A stretch of DNA of 5,961 bases from Thermoleophilia bacterium (GTDB taxonomy: Bacteria > Actinomycetota > Thermoleophilia > Miltoncostaeales > Miltoncostaeaceae). The stretch covers positions 1 through 5,961 of the forward strand of contig JAEMRL010000165.1 of assembly GCA_016463385.1 (NCBI GenBank), in the 5' to 3' direction. The notes beneath the pieces were generated by a model that saw only the letters and a program-made list of their open reading frames with translations, was not told the DNA's origin and did not search any database. Shown one piece after another: positions 1 through 5,961 of this stretch. How positions within the stretch are numbered: the stretch's first letter is position 1; every line of letters starts with the position of its first letter. The translations under genes were made by a program, and so were the position numbers.

Positions 1-345
1 CAGCTTGGCAAGGGAGCGCCGGAGGCCGGCCTGAGGATCGGCACCACCGAGCGCGAGGGCTGGATCGTCGTCGCGATGGAGGGGGAGCTCGACCTCGCCG
101 AGTCGCCCGCGGCGACGCGCGCGCTGGCGGCCGCGGCCGACGCCGCACGGCGGGGCGTCGAGGTCGACCTCTCCGAGCTGACCTTCATGGGCAGCACGGG
201 CGTCCGCACCCTCATCGACGCGGCGGGCGACGCGCTCGCGCGGGGACTGTCCTTCCGGACGCTGCCGGGCGACGGCCCGGCCCTGCGCATCATCGACCTG
301 CTCGGCGTCGGGGAGCGCCTCGGCGCGGTCGGCCCCCCGGGCTGA
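1..345 (+). CDS. STAS-domain protein, anti-sigma-factor-antagonist type (5' partial)
   Basis: The frame is open from the left edge to the TGA at 343-345, giving 114 visible residues. The true start most likely lies just outside the window, because the domain begins near visible residue 11, before the first in-frame ATG at 76. Residues 11-110 read as a STAS domain. There is a strand pair leading into a GELDLA turn (28-33), an alanine-rich helix, the strand VDLSEL (55-60), the loop FMGSTG (62-67), a helix starting VRTLIDAA, and a last strand and helix around LRIIDLLGVGERL. Family members (SpoIIAA, RsbV) bind an anti-sigma kinase and are switched by phosphorylation of a Ser/Thr in this loop. Here the candidates are Ser65 and Thr66. 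The Asp that usually precedes them is Gly64. No kinase or sigma gene is visible, so the partner is unknown. The domain call is firm; the pathway is inferred. Confidence 0.85.
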   Translation, partial: QLGKGAPEAGLRIGTTEREGWIVVAMEGELDLAESPAATRALAAAADAARRGVEVDLSELTFMGSTGVRTLIDAAGDALARGLSFRTLPGDGPALRIIDLLGVGERLGAVGPPG

Positions 346-425
346 GCCTGAGTCCGTCGCCGATCGCGGATGCGGGGGACGAGACCGCCGCGTGAGGCGG
401 GCGCGCCGCGGCCGGGCTCAGACGG
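346..425. other. Convergent intergenic junction
   Basis: About 80 nt lie between the stop of the STAS gene and the stop of the small membrane-protein gene on the other strand. A short GC hairpin is possible (CCGCC at 385-389 with GGCGG at 396-400, 6-nt loop). No T-run follows it on either strand, so it is not a convincing intrinsic terminator. I see no gene here. Confidence 0.5.
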
Positions 426-782
426 TCAGCGCACGCCCATGCGGAGGCCGCCGCCGCGCACGCGCCCCCGGCGGCGGAAGGCGACGAGGCTGAAGAGGCC
501 CGCGCCCATCAGGCCGATCGCGGTGCGGGTGGGGCTGACCCACCAGCAGGCGCCGAGCACGCCCACGGTCAGGACCGCCACGGCCAGGCGCGCGCGCAGG
601 GCGCTCGAGCGCCTGCGGCGGCGGGCCGGCACGGCGGCGCTGAAACGGGCGACGGCGAGCTCCTCCGCGAGCGTGCGCGGGGGGTGGTCCTCGGGCGGCG
701 CGGACAGGTCGGTCCAGGCCTCGCGGCCGGCCACGGCGGCGACGACGGCGAGCTCGGCGTCACTGAGGGCGGGTCGGCTCAT
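426..782 (-). CDS. Small arginine-rich protein with two predicted membrane helices, function unknown
   Basis: This gene of 118 residues runs leftwards from ATG (780-782) to TGA (426-428). The N-terminal half (1-50) is soluble and probably helical, starting with SDAELAVVAAVAGREAW. A basic stretch of five arginines follows (54-58). Then come two hydrophobic segments, about 66-82 (ending ACWW) and 87-102 (GLMGAGLFSLVAF), joined by a short SPTR turn. An Arg/Gly-rich tail (103-118) ends the protein. Positive charges flank both outer ends of the helix pair, which predicts a hairpin with both termini in the cytoplasm. I do not recognise the family. The layout, a short helical N-terminus then two helices, resembles small actinobacterial membrane proteins such as DUF3040, but sequence support is weak. 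No clear Shine-Dalgarno precedes the ATG, and only AGG directly abuts it. It is divergent from gltB and convergent with the STAS gene. The reverse-strand reading is preferred because it gives a coherent membrane protein. Confidence 0.6.
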   Translation of the reverse strand: MSRPALSDAELAVVAAVAGREAWTDLSAPPEDHPPRTLAEELAVARFSAAVPARRRRRSSALRARLAVAVLTVGVLGACWWVSPTRTAIGLMGAGLFSLVAFRRRGRVRGGGLRMGVR

Positions 783-835
783 CCTGGGCGACTTCGGCAG
801 GCCCGCGGGGGACTTGAGCGGCGGGTTCGGGCGCG

Positions 836-864
836 TTGACCATTCCGCTGCCGCCGGGTTTACT
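836..864 (+). promoter_or_regulatory. Predicted vegetative-type promoter of gltB
   Basis: A -35 element TTGACC (836-841, 5 of 6 matches to TTGACA) is separated by exactly 17 nt from a -10 element TTTACT (859-864, 4 of 6 matches to TATAAT). In such a GC-rich region a pair this good at optimal spacing, pointing at gltB, is unlikely to be accidental. The expected transcription start is near 870-873, giving a leader of about 66-69 nt. This is inferred from consensus only. Confidence 0.6.
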
Positions 865-874
865 GGAGATTCGC

Positions 875-924
875 ACGCCGGTCCCGTCGTGGGCCGGCGT
901 CAGCGTGTTCGCAGGCCCCACGAC
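875..924 (+). promoter_or_regulatory. gltB leader with two mutually exclusive hairpins
   Basis: Stem A pairs 875-885 with 891-900: 10 base pairs, bulged T882, 5-nt loop 886-890. Stem B pairs 886-895 with 914-924: 10 base pairs, bulged C916, 18-nt loop. Both need 891-895 (GGGCC), so they cannot form together. Stem A starts a few nt from the predicted transcript 5' end. Stem B ends 1 nt before the gltB Shine-Dalgarno site. Neither is followed by a U-run, so control of translation or of mRNA stability is more plausible than transcription termination. The pairings are read directly from the sequence; a regulatory role is inference. Confidence 0.4.
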
Positions 925-925
925 C

Positions 926-931
926 GAGAGG
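926..931 (+). promoter_or_regulatory. Ribosome binding site of gltB
   Basis: GAGAGG lies 7 nt upstream of the ATG at 939. This fixes the start of GltB and gives a 23-residue leader peptide before the catalytic Cys24. Confidence 0.75.
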
Positions 932-938
932 CCCGTGC

Positions 939-5639
<4,701 letters not shown>

Positions 5640-5646
5640 GCGGCGC

Positions 5647-5961
5647 ATGGCGGCCCCGGCGGCGCCGGTGGACGTCCTGCGCGTGACCGGAGGGCAGGAC
5701 CACGGGGCCCGGTTCGGGCTCCGTGGCTCCTCGGCCACGATCGGCCGGGGGCCGGTGATGGACATCGTCCTCACCGATCCCCGGGTCGCCCACCTCCACG
5801 CACGCGTGCGCGTGGACGGCCCCCGGCTGCTGATCGAGGACCTCTCGCCGGAGGGCGCGACCCTCGTGAACGGCGTCGTCGCCGACGGACCGACCGCCCT
5901 CGCGCCCGGCGACCGGATCACCCTGGGCGCGACCGAGCTGACCGTGGCCTGGACCCCGGCC
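5647..5961 (+). CDS. FHA-domain protein (3' partial)
   Basis: The frame is open from ATG 5647 to the right edge, giving 105 visible residues with no stop. Residues 8-102 form one forkhead-associated (FHA) domain, a beta-sandwich that normally binds phosphothreonine peptides. The landmarks are TIGRG (31-35, with Arg34), DIVLTDPRVAHLHARV (39-54, with His51), LIEDLSPEGATLVNG (62-76, with Asn75-Gly76) and LAPGDRITLG (85-94). The usual Ser of the SxxH motif is Ala48. No N-terminal extension or membrane segment precedes the domain. The gene starts 7 nt after the gltB stop and appears translationally coupled to it. Possible roles are a regulator of GltB, by analogy with mycobacterial GarA, or the N-terminus of a longer FHA fusion protein such as an ATPase or transporter. 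The visible part cannot decide between them. The domain call is firm; the role is open. Confidence 0.85.
   Translation, partial: MAAPAAPVDVLRVTGGQDHGARFGLRGSSATIGRGPVMDIVLTDPRVAHLHARVRVDGPRLLIEDLSPEGATLVNGVVADGPTALAPGDRITLGATELTVAWTPA

Larger units (their letters stand above)
783..938. other. Divergent intergenic region upstream of gltB
   Basis: This stretch separates the - strand membrane-protein gene from gltB. It contains the rightward promoter, the structured leader and the gltB ribosome binding site, listed separately. I could not find a convincing promoter for the leftward gene: no TTGACA-like and TATAAT-like pair at proper spacing is evident on the - strand. Confidence 0.6.

Noticed and set aside
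385..400. Hairpin between the convergent genes as a bidirectional terminator
   Set aside because: The stem is only 5 bp with a 6-nt loop and no T-run on either side, so it is indistinguishable from chance in GC-rich DNA.
875..924. Known glutamine riboswitch or an intrinsic attenuator in the gltB leader
   Set aside because: I do not see the conserved core of the glnA-type glutamine riboswitch, and neither stem is followed by a U-run, so neither named mechanism is supported. Only the alternative pairing itself is reported.

Overview
The window comes from a chromosome of very high GC content, with G/C at almost every third codon position. Together with the gene types (STAS regulator, FHA protein, FMN-type glutamate synthase), this suggests an actinobacterium-like organism. 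A deep lineage such as the Thermoleophilia is my guess from the flavour of the proteins, not something the sequence proves. I see no sign of mobile elements, CRISPR arrays, RNA genes or recent transfer.

Layout, left to right. (1) The 3' part of a STAS-domain gene (anti-sigma-factor-antagonist type) on the + strand, entering from the left edge and ending at 345. (2) A convergent junction of about 80 nt. (3) A small arginine-rich protein with two predicted membrane helices on the - strand (426-782), family not recognised. (4) A 156-nt divergent intergenic region (783-938). It holds a good vegetative-type promoter (TTGACC, 17 nt, TTTACT) pointing right, and a leader of about 68 nt that can fold into two mutually exclusive GC-rich stems just before the Shine-Dalgarno site. 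(5) gltB (939-5639), a complete 1566-residue glutamate synthase large subunit. It has the N-terminal glutamine amidotransferase, central, FMN/Fe-S synthase and C-terminal GXGXG beta-helix domains, and dominates the window. (6) An FHA-domain gene starting 7 nt after the gltB stop and running off the right edge, apparently translationally coupled to gltB.

Functionally this is mostly a nitrogen-assimilation locus. GltB makes glutamate from glutamine and 2-oxoglutarate. The usual electron-transfer partner gene gltD is not adjacent on either visible side. Instead gltB is followed by an FHA gene. In mycobacteria the FHA protein GarA binds the glutamate synthase large subunit and tunes its activity, so the arrangement invites a regulatory reading. 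The FHA gene is incomplete here, however, and could equally begin a larger unrelated protein.

Most of the window is ordinary core metabolism. The points worth a second look are the two-state leader of gltB, the gltB-FHA coupling, a fourth cysteine inside the Fe-S motif, and an Asn/Gly-rich linker inside GltB. I did not find a clearly new multi-gene system.
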